Source: Alicyclobacillus sp.
Lineage (GTDB): Bacteria > Bacillota > Bacilli > Alicyclobacillales > Alicyclobacillaceae
Assembly (NCBI GenBank): GCA_023511295.1
Contig: JAIMBT010000018.1
Location: 25,945-89,944, forward strand
Length of the DNA: 64,000 nt
Reading direction: 5' to 3'
A program made the translations under genes and the position numbers. The notes beneath the pieces are model-generated. The model was not told where the DNA came from. It did no database searches and saw only the letters and a list, made by a program, of their open reading frames with translations. This document shows, one piece after another, positions 1 to 8,384 of this stretch. The stretch's first letter is position 1; every line of letters begins with the position of its first letter.

Positions 1-315
1 CCCGCCGGTTCCGTCCTGTCCACGCGCTTTGCCGCCTGAACTGCCTGCGGCCGTTCCGCCACTCGCGGCGCTGTTCTGGCTGCTCTGCAGACCGCTCAGA
101 CTACCCACAACGTTCACGTCGACCCCAGTCCCGTCAAGCTTATTGGCGAGCGCCGGGTCATTCGTCAGCTGGTGGAGCTCATTCTGAACGGAGGGATCAT
201 TCAGGGTCGCAATCACCTGGGCACCGACGCGCTCCTTCACAACTCGGTCGGCATACCACCCTCCCGCCGCAAGGACACAGACGACGAGGAGTGTGTACAA
301 CGGCCACCGCTTCAT
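1..315 (-). CDS. Small membrane-anchored protein of unknown function, cut by the window edge
   Basis: An ATG at 315 opens a frame that stays open for 105 codons to the window edge, so the C-terminus lies outside. It begins MKRWPLYTLLVVCVLAAGGW, a short basic start followed by one hydrophobic segment (about residues 5-21), then a polar stretch with repeated Leu/Asn and a Gly/Ser/Ala-rich tail. This looks like a single-pass anchored or secreted protein. A GAGGTCG ribosome-binding sequence lies just upstream, next to the stop codon of the 326-2017 surface-protein gene, so the two are co-transcribed and probably translationally coupled. I do not recognise a family. Confidence 0.6.
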   Translation of the reverse strand, partial: MKRWPLYTLLVVCVLAAGGWYADRVVKERVGAQVIATLNDPSVQNELHQLTNDPALANKLDGTGVDVNVVGSLSGLQSSQNSAASGGTAAGSSGGKARGQDGTGG

Positions 316-325
316 GCGAACGACC

Positions 326-2017
326 TCACTGCGGCACTGCGGGGTTGTCCTGTGCGACGAACCAAGACTGTCCGTCCCACTGGCTGTGCAAACCCAGTGC
401 ATTCAGGATGGGCGTCAGGTACCAGATGGGCATGTACGTCGTCAGCTTCCCGGTACTCGGGTCTTTCGCCTGCACACCTTTCACGTTCTCCACCCGCACG
501 CCGTTCATCAGGATGCCCATCTCCCCCTTGACGGCTGAAGCTCTAGGCAACGCCGCGGGGCCCACATTCGATGGGGAAAACGTGAGGTTCCACGTCTGGC
601 CGTTCCAATACGGCGTGACACCGAGTGATTTGAGCAGGGACCCGACGTACCAGATGGGCATGTACGTCGTTCCACCTTGCACCACCGCCGGCACCACGTT
701 CTGGACGTGACCGTTCAGTTGGATGTCCCGCTGATACGCCTTCATCTTGGGTGCTGCCTGCGGATTCAGCACCACCAGGGTCGTGTTGGGACCTGCGACG
801 GACAGCGTCACGTCCGCGCTCCCTGGAGAAAGCTGAGCGTTCACGTGTTGCAACCCGTTTACGGTCAGCTGATACACGACCGACCCCGTACGGATCTGCG
901 CGTTCTCAACGTGCACCTGCACGCGGACTGGGGCCGGAGTGGATTCTGTGCCGGCTACCCCAGCGGTGTCCACCGCCAGCGTAAATGCGGTCAGTGGTTT
1001 GAATCCCCCTGGCAGGATGGCTTGTATCGGCGACAGGTTGTCCGCCATCGTCAGTTGCAGGGTCGGGGGTGCGCTCGAGAGTCCGCCGCTGCCGCCCGTG
1101 CCGTTCTCGGGTTCCGCTGTCACTTGCAAGGCGGTGCTTCCACTCTTCGCCTGCAATTGGGCACCTGGATTCGCGGTGACCTCCGCCATCAGGTTCGAAA
1201 TCGCGCCGAGCGCCTGCTGCACCAGCTTCGCAGCCGCGGGCGGCAAGGTGCTGACGGCGTTCCCGCCAGACGGGCTGTTAGATCCGCTCCCGTCACCGCC
1301 ACCACCACCGGCCCCCCCTGAGATGGCGCCAGCCCCGCCACCGTTCGCCGCAAAAATCGCCGCGATAGCCGGGAAACCGCTGGTGACGCTGTGGAAGGAC
1401 GAGCTCAACTGCTGCTTGACGGCATCGGCCGTCACGGTGCCACCGCCGTCCTTCAGGCCAATCATCGCGGCGACGACGGATGTCTCCAGGTCGCTCAGGT
1501 ACGTGAGCGCATCGCTCTCCGTCACCGCATCGCCACCGAGGGACTGCAGGTCCGACACCGCCTCGTTGACAGCGCTCTCCGCATCTGCCTCGTCCGTGAT
1601 GCTGAGGTTGGTCATCGACTGGATGACGGGGACCAGCGTGTTGGCCGCCTGCTGCTGCGACGTCGACAGGGCGGACCCCGACGCACCGAATACGATTTGA
1701 TCCCAGTCGGTACTCGTAAGCGACTGCACATCCGTGACCAGGCTCCCGCCAACGGTCTTCGCCAGGGTCGCCACGTTCACGATGGAATCGGCCACCGACT
1801 GGACCGTTGGTCCGGAGCCCGTGGCGGCGTACGCCGCTGCGGGGGTTGTGAAGGCGGACGACGCCAGGACTGCAAGCGCCGTACCCGCAAGCGCGGTCAT
1901 CGGCTTCGAAAACATGCGTGATGAGCGGCCGGCATGGGACCTACGGCGGCGATGGGATGAATCGCGGTCACTCGAAGCGTGACGGCGGTGCGTTTCCACA
2001 TGGGAACCGTGACGCAT
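326..2017 (-). CDS. Exported surface protein with helical module and C-terminal pair of copper-amine-oxidase-N-like domains
   Basis: The 563-residue product starts with an unusual basic His/Arg/Ser-rich segment (1-34), then a signal-peptide-like stretch (about 35-66, ending near TPAAAYAA). The ATG at 2017 is kept because GGAGAGGGGG sits at good spacing, whereas the internal ATG at 1915 has no such site. Residues about 70-220 form a predicted helical module containing TDWDQIVFG. A Gly/Ser-rich linker follows near 225-250. The last ~120 residues carry two repeats of the TTYMPIWY...G...W-G-Q-W type (one near 450-485, one near 520-555), like the copper amine oxidase N-terminal domain found in wall-associated Firmicute proteins. 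The same domain pair is N-terminal in three other proteins of this window. Role: probably cell-surface binding or scaffold; no catalytic residues seen. Confidence 0.75.
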   Translation of the reverse strand: MRHGSHVETHRRHASSDRDSSHRRRRSHAGRSSRMFSKPMTALAGTALAVLASSAFTTPAAAYAATGSGPTVQSVADSIVNVATLAKTVGGSLVTDVQSLTSTDWDQIVFGASGSALSTSQQQAANTLVPVIQSMTNLSITDEADAESAVNEAVSDLQSLGGDAVTESDALTYLSDLETSVVAAMIGLKDGGGTVTADAVKQQLSSSFHSVTSGFPAIAAIFAANGGGAGAISGGAGGGGGDGSGSNSPSGGNAVSTLPPAAAKLVQQALGAISNLMAEVTANPGAQLQAKSGSTALQVTAEPENGTGGSGGLSSAPPTLQLTMADNLSPIQAILPGGFKPLTAFTLAVDTAGVAGTESTPAPVRVQVHVENAQIRTGSVVYQLTVNGLQHVNAQLSPGSADVTLSVAGPNTTLVVLNPQAAPKMKAYQRDIQLNGHVQNVVPAVVQGGTTYMPIWYVGSLLKSLGVTPYWNGQTWNLTFSPSNVGPAALPRASAVKGEMGILMNGVRVENVKGVQAKDPSTGKLTTYMPIWYLTPILNALGLHSQWDGQSWFVAQDNPAVPQ

Positions 2018-2252
2018 GGGCTCTCCCCCTCTCCTATGTACGCGGAGTCAATCAGCAATCCTTGTCCCTATTCTACCATTCGCACGAACCAACGGGGCTC
2101 TGACTGTCAGATCAGCCAACCGAGCGAAGAGAGTGGATAGGAGACCGCGCAGCGGCGGTGAAGTCGGCCGTACGCTGGCCAAGGCCGCGTGCCGCCCCCA
2201 TCCCGCCGCCAGGCGGTCTGCCATGGAGGCCAGCTGCCTGCGTGGTCCGCGC

Positions 2253-3581
2253 TCAAACTTCCCGCGGAGCCGTCGCCGGCGGTGCCTCCGAACGGTCTCG
2301 TCGTTGACCGGTGAATCCGGCCGACAACGCCCACACCCCCACCGGGAGGCCCAGCATCACCAAAGGCATCAGCGGCTCGCTGTAGCGGCTGTAGACGAAG
2401 TACACACTGTAGAGGGCCGTGTAGTACAGGAAGGTCGCCAACACCAGGAGCGTGGTCCAGCGTCGTTTGCGGCCGAAGGCGAGCGCGACCAACCACCCGA
2501 TGAACCCTGCCCACAGCGCCACCCGGTGCCACGCGAGAACGAGCTTCGGCGACAGGTGCAAGATCTTCAAGGTGTAAAACGGCTTGCTCCACAGCAGTAT
2601 CGGCTTGAACACCAGGTACGCGTGCAGAAACGCACGTGGGTTCTCGGCATACCACGCCTTCATCCGCTGCTTCGCCACCTGAGTTTGCAGCGTCATCCAC
2701 GGCACCTCGTGGTCGGCCGTCGGGCGAAGGTCCGGGTGCTGTGCCTTGAGCAGGGTGATCTCCAGGTCCGCGTTCCCCGGCGGCGGGTAGTGCTGTCCTT
2801 GAAAGGTGCCGAGCAGCAACGGGTTCCCCGTGCCGTCGGTCAGTGGCACAAAGTGGTGAAACGTCCATTCGTTGCGCACCCACCACGGGCTCAGCAACAG
2901 CGCCACCATCACCACCGATAGGACACCATGCCGAAGGAGCTTCCGGGGCGGGAAGCGGCGCACCAGCAGGTACGCCCAGGCGACCACGAGGTATGCCGAG
3001 ATGGTCGGGCGAAAGTACAGGCAGACCACGTAGAACAGGGTCGCCAGATAGAGATGGAGCGGGCGATGTTCTCGACCGGCGCGGACAAGGAAGTACAGCA
3101 GGAACATCGATGCCGCAAAAAACGGCGTCTCGGTCAACAGGAGGACGTCCGTCTCGACGCCTGGTATGTAGACCGCCGCGAGCAGCGCAGCCACGACGCC
3201 CACCCACGGCCGAAAAGCGGTGCGCGCGGTCAGATACAGGCCCCAGATGCCGACCACACCGATGCAGCTCATCACGACCTTCGCCGCCACCACGCCGGCG
3301 GCACCCGTGCCGAAAACGCTGAACACGCCTGCGAGCAGCAACGTGATACCGGGCATCATGTGCAGCGTCGGGTGTTCCGGCGTGTAATAACTGTACACGC
3401 CCCGCGTGAGCAGCCAACGGGCGCTGTCGGTGTATCCTTGGTCGTCGCTGTGCAGGGTCAGCTGCAGTCCGTAGTGCCAGATGACGGCAAACCGGATGAC
3501 CAGCGCCAGCACCAAGATACCCCCGCACAACCCGTCCGATGCCGTCACGCGAAAGCGGCGCACACCCCGCAGCTCTTCCAT
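2253..3581 (-). CDS. GT39-like integral membrane glycosyltransferase
   Basis: The 442-residue product is polytopic. It has a hydrophobic first helix (about residues 15-30), then LHSDDQGYTDSARWL, an acidic loop in the place where PMT/ArnT-type (GT39/GT83) enzymes keep their catalytic Asp. Multiple further transmembrane helices follow. Such enzymes transfer sugars from polyprenyl-phosphate donors to proteins or lipids outside the membrane. The start is placed at the ATG at 3581, preceded by GGAGGAAGGAGAAGG; an upstream ATG at 3647 lacks such a site. It is divergent from the GT2 gene at 3808, and a GT2 enzyme of that type could supply the polyprenyl-linked sugar donor. Substrate unknown. Confidence 0.75.
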   Translation of the reverse strand: MEELRGVRRFRVTASDGLCGGILVLALVIRFAVIWHYGLQLTLHSDDQGYTDSARWLLTRGVYSYYTPEHPTLHMMPGITLLLAGVFSVFGTGAAGVVAAKVVMSCIGVVGIWGLYLTARTAFRPWVGVVAALLAAVYIPGVETDVLLLTETPFFAASMFLLYFLVRAGREHRPLHLYLATLFYVVCLYFRPTISAYLVVAWAYLLVRRFPPRKLLRHGVLSVVMVALLLSPWWVRNEWTFHHFVPLTDGTGNPLLLGTFQGQHYPPPGNADLEITLLKAQHPDLRPTADHEVPWMTLQTQVAKQRMKAWYAENPRAFLHAYLVFKPILLWSKPFYTLKILHLSPKLVLAWHRVALWAGFIGWLVALAFGRKRRWTTLLVLATFLYYTALYSVYFVYSRYSEPLMPLVMLGLPVGVWALSAGFTGQRRDRSEAPPATAPREV

Positions 3582-3807
3582 CGGCCTTCTCCTTCCTCCA
3601 CGCCTTACCGCACCGTCCTCGTGGGACGGGCGTCGAACGTTGTCCATCCCTGTCAGTGTAGCACGGGCGGTGAAGGCGCTGCACCCTTGTGCAGGCAGTT
3701 CCGCGCGCTTTGTGGTAGAGTGATCTTAATTGTCGAAGGCGGACGATCTCGGTCGAACCATCTGGCCGAACGGCGATCCGCTCCCGCGAATGGACGGATG
3801 ATTTGGC

Positions 3808-4800
3808 ATGAAGGTTGCAGTGCTCATCCCCTGCTATAACGAGGCACAGACAATCGAAAAGGTGATCCGGGATTTCCGCTCCGCCCTGCCCGGCGCCGCC
3901 ATCTACGTCTACGACAACAACTCGACGGACGGGAGTGCGCGACTGGCGGAGGCCTGCGGGGCGCTCATTCGGCGCGAACGGCGTCAGGGCAAAGGCCACG
4001 TCGTGCGCACCATGTTTCGCGAGGTGGACGCCGACCTGTACGTCATGGTCGACGGCGACGACACCTACCCTGCGGACGCGGTCCATCAGTTGTTGGATCC
4101 AATTGCCTGTGGGGACGCCGATATGGTCGTGGGGGATCGGCTGTCCAACGGATCGTACGGCAAAGAGAATAAGCGCACCTTCCACGGCGCCGGCAACCGC
4201 ATCGTTCGCTGGCTCATCAACCGCTTGTTCCGGGCGTCCTTGCAGGACATCATGAGCGGTTACCGGGCCTTCAGCCGGAGTTTCGTGGAGAACTTGGCGG
4301 TGATGAGCGAGGGCTTCGAGATTGAGACGGAAATGACCCTCAACGCGCTGGACAAACAGTTCCGCGTACTCGAGGTGCCGATTGACTACCGAGATCGGCC
4401 AGAGGGCAGCTTTTCGAAGCTGAACACCGTCCGCGACGGCATGCGCGTGTTGAAAACGGTGTTCTGGATTTTCAAGGATTACAAACCGCTGGTCTTCTTC
4501 GGCAGCCTGGCGGCGCTGTTCTTCCTGCTCGGGCTCGCCGTCGGCCTCCCTCCGATTCTGGAATTCATCCAGACGCACTACATCTGGAAGGTGCCGTCGG
4601 CCATCCTCGCGGTCGGGTTCATGATGCTCTCGTCCATCTCGCTGACGTGTGGGCTCATCCTCGACACCATCGTGCGCCACCACCGCGAGCTGCAGCAGGT
4701 GCTCATCCTGCAACACACGAGGCGTGGGTTTGCGGAGAGCCCATGGCTGGCAGCGGGCGAGGCGGCACCGACATCCATCGCCCGCCGGCAGGAGGGGTGA
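3808..4800 (+). CDS. Family 2 glycosyltransferase, polyprenyl-phosphate sugar synthase type
   Basis: The 330-residue protein has a GT-A fold N-terminus: IPCYNEAQTIEKVI at 7-20, DNNSTDGS near 40, and the metal-binding DGDDTYPAD near 84-92. Two hydrophobic segments follow at about 230-255 and 268-295. This layout matches GtrB/dolichol-phosphate mannose synthase-like enzymes that charge undecaprenyl phosphate with a sugar. The ribosome-binding site is weak (GGACGGATG). The gene is followed after 6 bases by the EmrE-like gene at 4807, a pairing seen with lipid-linked-sugar synthases and their flippases. The donor sugar cannot be read from sequence. Confidence 0.85.
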   Translation: MKVAVLIPCYNEAQTIEKVIRDFRSALPGAAIYVYDNNSTDGSARLAEACGALIRRERRQGKGHVVRTMFREVDADLYVMVDGDDTYPADAVHQLLDPIACGDADMVVGDRLSNGSYGKENKRTFHGAGNRIVRWLINRLFRASLQDIMSGYRAFSRSFVENLAVMSEGFEIETEMTLNALDKQFRVLEVPIDYRDRPEGSFSKLNTVRDGMRVLKTVFWIFKDYKPLVFFGSLAALFFLLGLAVGLPPILEFIQTHYIWKVPSAILAVGFMMLSSISLTCGLILDTIVRHHRELQQVLILQHTRRGFAESPWLAAGEAAPTSIARRQEG

Positions 4801-4806
4801 GTTTCC

Positions 4807-5160
4807 GTGGCGAATGCGCTGAACGTCGTTCTGATTGCACTGAACATCTGCCTGCTCGTGGCGGGCCAAACGCTGTGGAAGCTGGGACTCGCCGCCCACC
4901 CGCTGCGCGGCCTAGGCAGCGCCGTGCTCGCCTTGTTCACACCGTACATCTTGTCCGGGATTGTGCTCTACGCCATCGCGACGGTGGTGTGGATCTACCT
5001 GCTGTCCCGCCTGCCCATCAGCCTGCTGTACCCGCTGCAGAGCTTGGCGTACGTACTGACTGCTGTTGTGGCCCTCGTCTTCTTCCAGGAGCACATCTCT
5101 GCGACGCGGTGGATTGGGATTGGCGTGATTTTGGTGGGCGTCGCGCTGGTGGTGAAGTAG
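4807..5160 (+). CDS. Small EamA/SMR-like membrane protein, possible lipid-linked sugar flippase
   Basis: The 117-residue, four-helix protein ends with the EamA/SMR-like helix ISATRWIGIGVILVGVALVV. It starts at GTG 4807, with AGGAGGGG overlapping the stop of the upstream GT2 gene, so the two form a coupled pair. Small proteins of this fold next to GtrB-type transferases (for example ArnE/ArnF) move undecaprenyl-linked sugars across the membrane. That role is inferred from position; a small multidrug transporter is the alternative. Confidence 0.7.
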   Translation: MANALNVVLIALNICLLVAGQTLWKLGLAAHPLRGLGSAVLALFTPYILSGIVLYAIATVVWIYLLSRLPISLLYPLQSLAYVLTAVVALVFFQEHISATRWIGIGVILVGVALVVK

Positions 5161-5200
5161 GGCCGCGCGCGGAACACGGAAGCGTGCGAAGCGGGGAAGG

Positions 5201-5722
5201 TCAGTAGGAACCGACGAATTCCAACTCCGGTGACTGCGACAGTTCGCCTGGGGTCGGATAGGTGATGCCGGGACAGAGATCAATCCCGACGGACTGATAC
5301 GCCTCCAGCCACAACGTGGTACAAATGTGCCGGCGCTTCAGCGCACACACGGGCATCATCTCTCCAAACAGGTGCCGACACGCCAAAAAACCGAACAGCA
5401 CGTAGTCGTAGCGTGTCCCGATGTGCTTCGTGACATACGCCACAATCGCCCGCCGGTCTTTCTCCGTCAGACGTGGACAGGTGAACACGTCCGACACACC
5501 CTGGTAACAGGTCAAGTCCTGGTATCCCGTCCGGCGCAGCGCCTGCGACTCAATCAACCGGTCGTCGAAGATGGCGCCGGCCACGTGGGTGTAGGGACTC
5601 CGCGTGATCTTCTTAATGGGACCTGCGACGCCTTCTGTGCCGCGGATGAAAATCAGATCACCCGGTTTAATCTCCAAGTGCACCGGCTGAGAGACGGGAC
5701 GGACCACGGTTGCGCTTGTCAT
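5201..5722 (-). CDS. YiiX/NlpC-P60-like permuted papain-fold hydrolase
   Basis: The 173-residue cytoplasmic-looking protein opens with IKPGDLIFIRGTEG, then SPYTHVAGAIFDDRLIES with the candidate catalytic His. Near the C-terminus HICTTLWLEAYQSVGIDL carries the candidate catalytic Cys. His-before-Cys order is the hallmark of the circularly permuted YaeF/YiiX (C92-like) group. No signal peptide is visible. The ATG at 5722 is preferred over 5746 because GAGGAGAT lies 9 bases upstream. A conserved promoter-like element (5806-5826) lies about 85 bases upstream. Substrate is unknown. Confidence 0.65.
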   Translation of the reverse strand: MTSATVVRPVSQPVHLEIKPGDLIFIRGTEGVAGPIKKITRSPYTHVAGAIFDDRLIESQALRRTGYQDLTCYQGVSDVFTCPRLTEKDRRAIVAYVTKHIGTRYDYVLFGFLACRHLFGEMMPVCALKRRHICTTLWLEAYQSVGIDLCPGITYPTPGELSQSPELEFVGSY

Positions 5723-5805
5723 GCGGTGATCATCTCCTCTGTCCACGATGATGCGAGACCCCGGGGTCGCGAGCGCGACACCAGCGTCCTCGGCTATGCT
5801 TCATG

Positions 5806-5826
5806 ATTATATACGGGACCTGTCAA
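5806..5826 (-). promoter_or_regulatory. Conserved promoter-like element, copy B
   Basis: On the minus strand TTGACA is followed after only 9 bases by TATAAT. The same arrangement, with matching flanking bases (TCCACAT upstream), occurs at 11105-11125. Spacing of 9 does not fit a standard sigma-A promoter, so TATAAT may be the -10 with TTGACA serving as an activator or repressor site. It precedes the hydrolase gene starting at 5722. Confidence 0.45.
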
Positions 5827-5910
5827 GAAGATGTGGAGGGCGGGACGGAAGGGTGGATGTGCGGTGGAGAGCGGACGACTATCCTGACGAATTCGCCCGC
5901 TTTCATGCAT

Positions 5911-5946
5911 CCGGCACGACACTTCTCGTCGGAAGTCTCGTGCCGG
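5911..5946 (-). terminator. Strong hairpin after the surface-protein gene
   Basis: CCGGCACGA and TCGTGCCGG pair perfectly, with an inner ACTTC/GAAGT stem across one C-C mismatch and a six-base loop. It lies about 30 bases beyond the stop of the gene ending at 5979. No T-run follows, so it could be a mRNA-stabilising hairpin instead of an intrinsic terminator. Confidence 0.5.
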
Positions 5947-5978
5947 ACACACACTCCGCCTTTGACGGGAGAGGAGCC

Positions 5979-8096
5979 TTACTGGACGGTCACCTGAACC
6001 CGTACCACGGTGTACCCATCGACGCTCGCCGTGAGCGTCGCGGTGCCTGCCTTGATCCCCACCACCTGACCGTTGCTCACCGACGCGATAGTGGTGTCCA
6101 AACTCGTCCACGTCACCATCGACGACAGCACAGTGAAGCCATCGAGCCCGGCCGGAGCGTCCGAGTTGAACGTGAGCGTCGGCAGCGTCGTCGTCTCTCC
6201 AGCGGTTAAGGAAATCGGTTGAACAGGTACCAGGTACTTGCTTGCGGCCGCCTGCGTGAGGGCGTTGACGGCGTCCGTGAACGTCTGCTGGCCAATCTTC
6301 GCCTGAAGCCTTCCGTCGATAGCGGACAGGCCGGCCGCGGATACGTCCACTCCGTCATCCCGAAGCGCACCGGCGAACGTTGTGTTGCTCGAATCGCTGA
6401 TGGGAGTCCCCGCTAGCGCCATGGACAAAGCGGAGGAGACCGGACCCGAACCAGACTGGCTGCTGGACGTCCCCGTTACAAATTCAGCAATCAAGTCGTC
6501 CTTGAACTTCAGGTAGAGGTTGTAGAGCCCATCCACGGTCACGCCGCTGTTCACCTGTTGCAGGTCGGCCACGGCCTGAAGCACTTCCGATTGCGCCTTC
6601 GTGTCGTCCGCGAAATTGGAGAACGTAGCGAGGTTCACAATATCCTTCACTGCGGTTGTCACAGAGGAGTTCGCCGAACCGGTCCCGAACACGATGGCAT
6701 CCCAGTCACTGGTGGACAGCCCCTGCTCTGCCAGCTCCGCGGCCTGCACCTTAGCCAAGGTACCATTTGTCTGCAACGTCTCGTGCAACGTGTTCAGCTT
6801 CTGGACCAGCCGGTCCAGCGTCTGCTGCTCCTCGGAATTCAGTGTGTTGCTGTTTCCACCGCCACCACCGCCACCAACGACACCGCCGGCGCCACCGCCA
6901 CCGCCGGTCGTCGTGCCGCCCGGCGCATTGCCCTCCGTCGTGGTCACCGTGCCAGAACCGGAAAGCGAGACCGCATCCGAGTTACTGTTGTTGACCAATG
7001 TCGTGATGGTTCCGTTGTTGGTGATGGCCACCTTGCCGACGGTCTTGTCGACCGCCACCTGGTTGACGGTTGCCCCCTGGTCAATCTGCAGCGTGACGTT
7101 GCTGCCGCTGATGCGCAGCGTGCCCACCTTGGAGCCAGCCGGAATCTCAATCGTCGCGCCGCCCGTGACCGTGACGCTGTCAAAGGAACCGGTGAGCGCA
7201 ATCTGGCCGCTGCCGGCGACGGTCACTTCGCCTACGGAACCCGCCTGCTGCTCCAGTGTCACACTGTGCTGCTCGGTGTGCGCGACATTCGTCTGGCCAA
7301 TCTGCGTGTTGCCCTGAACGACGATGTGGATGTCAGACGCGCTCGCAATCTCCAGCAGCGGCGACGTGACGCCGTCCAAGTAGACGGAGTGCGAAGCCCC
7401 CGACAGGACGACAATCGACCCAGTCGCTGTCACGTTGTCGAGGTGCACCGTGCCGTTCGCACCGGGGTTGATGTAGATGTTCCCGTCGACCTTCACGTTT
7501 TGCACCGTGACACCGGTACCGGTGATGACCAGGTTCTGATGGATCTCCTGGGTGCCGGTCGACGGCCCGTAAGACCCCGCCTTCACGGTCACCGGCGAGG
7601 TCTCCATCCAGATGTGATGCACGCCGTCCCACTTCGTCTGAATCCCAACCGCCTCCAACAGCGGCTGTACGTACCACACCGGGACGTACGTCGTGAGCAC
7701 CGCGTGTTTTCCGCCAGCCGGGTCCTTGCGGGCCATCGTGTTGATCTTCTTCACGACCTGACCGTTCACGGTGATGACCGTATTCCCAGAACCCACCTGC
7801 AACCCGGACAAGTCCGGATTCGCGTTGGCGTTGGTGATGGCCCACGTGTGTCCATCCCACTTCGCCTGATACCCCGCCTTTGCCAGCACCTGGTCGATGT
7901 AGTACATCGGCATGAAGGTCGTCAGGTTGCTCCCGTCGCTTGCGATGAAACCGTATGGCTGGCTGACCGTTTTCCCGTCCAGCGCAATGGACGCGCGGAA
8001 CGCGTGGTTCGGTGCTTTGTTGGCAGCGAAGGCCGTCGGCGTCAAGCTGCCGAGCACGAGGCTGGCTGCAATCAGACCCGCAATCCGTCGATTCAC
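5979..8096 (-). CDS. Large exported surface protein: two copper-amine-oxidase-N-like domains, beta-solenoid, helical module, Ig-like domain
   Basis: The 705-residue product starts at GTG 8096 behind GGGGGA. Signal peptide about 1-25. Two repeats at about 35-90 and 105-165 contain TTFMPMYY/TTYVPVWY and W-D-G signatures. About 170-385 is Val/Thr/Asn/Gly-rich with regularly spaced short beta repeats, as in right-handed beta-helices. A poly-Gly linker (about 394-414) leads to a helical module (about 418-560) containing SDWDAIVFG, matching the module in the 326-2017 protein. The end (about 620-705) resembles a bacterial Ig-like group 2 domain (VTWTSLDTTIASVSNGQVVGIKAGTAT type). Probably wall-attached; no anchor motif seen. 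Confidence 0.75.
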   Translation of the reverse strand: MNRRIAGLIAASLVLGSLTPTAFAANKAPNHAFRASIALDGKTVSQPYGFIASDGSNLTTFMPMYYIDQVLAKAGYQAKWDGHTWAITNANANPDLSGLQVGSGNTVITVNGQVVKKINTMARKDPAGGKHAVLTTYVPVWYVQPLLEAVGIQTKWDGVHHIWMETSPVTVKAGSYGPSTGTQEIHQNLVITGTGVTVQNVKVDGNIYINPGANGTVHLDNVTATGSIVVLSGASHSVYLDGVTSPLLEIASASDIHIVVQGNTQIGQTNVAHTEQHSVTLEQQAGSVGEVTVAGSGQIALTGSFDSVTVTGGATIEIPAGSKVGTLRISGSNVTLQIDQGATVNQVAVDKTVGKVAITNNGTITTLVNNSNSDAVSLSGSGTVTTTEGNAPGGTTTGGGGGAGGVVGGGGGGGNSNTLNSEEQQTLDRLVQKLNTLHETLQTNGTLAKVQAAELAEQGLSTSDWDAIVFGTGSANSSVTTAVKDIVNLATFSNFADDTKAQSEVLQAVADLQQVNSGVTVDGLYNLYLKFKDDLIAEFVTGTSSSQSGSGPVSSALSMALAGTPISDSSNTTFAGALRDDGVDVSAAGLSAIDGRLQAKIGQQTFTDAVNALTQAAASKYLVPVQPISLTAGETTTLPTLTFNSDAPAGLDGFTVLSSMVTWTSLDTTIASVSNGQVVGIKAGTATLTASVDGYTVVRVQVTVQ

Positions 8097-8384
8097 TGAA
8101 ATCCCCCTATCCTTCCTACGCTTTCCTGCCGCAGAACGCCAGCACGCGACCCAAGCAGGTATCTATCAATCCAATTCTATCAAACCGGCATAAATTGGCA
8201 CAATACCTTCGTTCGACAAGAATCCGCGAATTTTGCCATGGCACCCCGAGCGATGGCAAAAAATCTTGCAGTCCCCAGGCCAAAGTACATATTTCCTCGA
8301 CATCTCCGTCCTACAATCGCTTCGCCCCCTTCACGCGGCGGCTCGGTCGCCCAGCCACTTTGGGGCAGTTTGCGAGGAAGAGCG

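Noticed and set aside
3730..3737. Spo0A boxes (TTGTCGAA at 3730-3737, 8212-8219 and 38316-38323)
   Set aside because: The 8-mer also occurs inside several coding regions here (for example near 24241 and 55107), so the intergenic hits are not above background.
2107..4899. 930-codon open frame on the minus strand across three genes
   Set aside because: It overlaps two well-supported genes (GT39-like and GT2) in other frames, has low-complexity Arg/Ala/Gly/His composition and no family resemblance; it is a GC-bias shadow.
8238..8384. N-terminal extension of the glycosyltransferase at 8385
   Set aside because: No ribosome-binding site before 8238, and the extension lacks GT-B features; GAGGAAGAG precedes the ATG at 8385.
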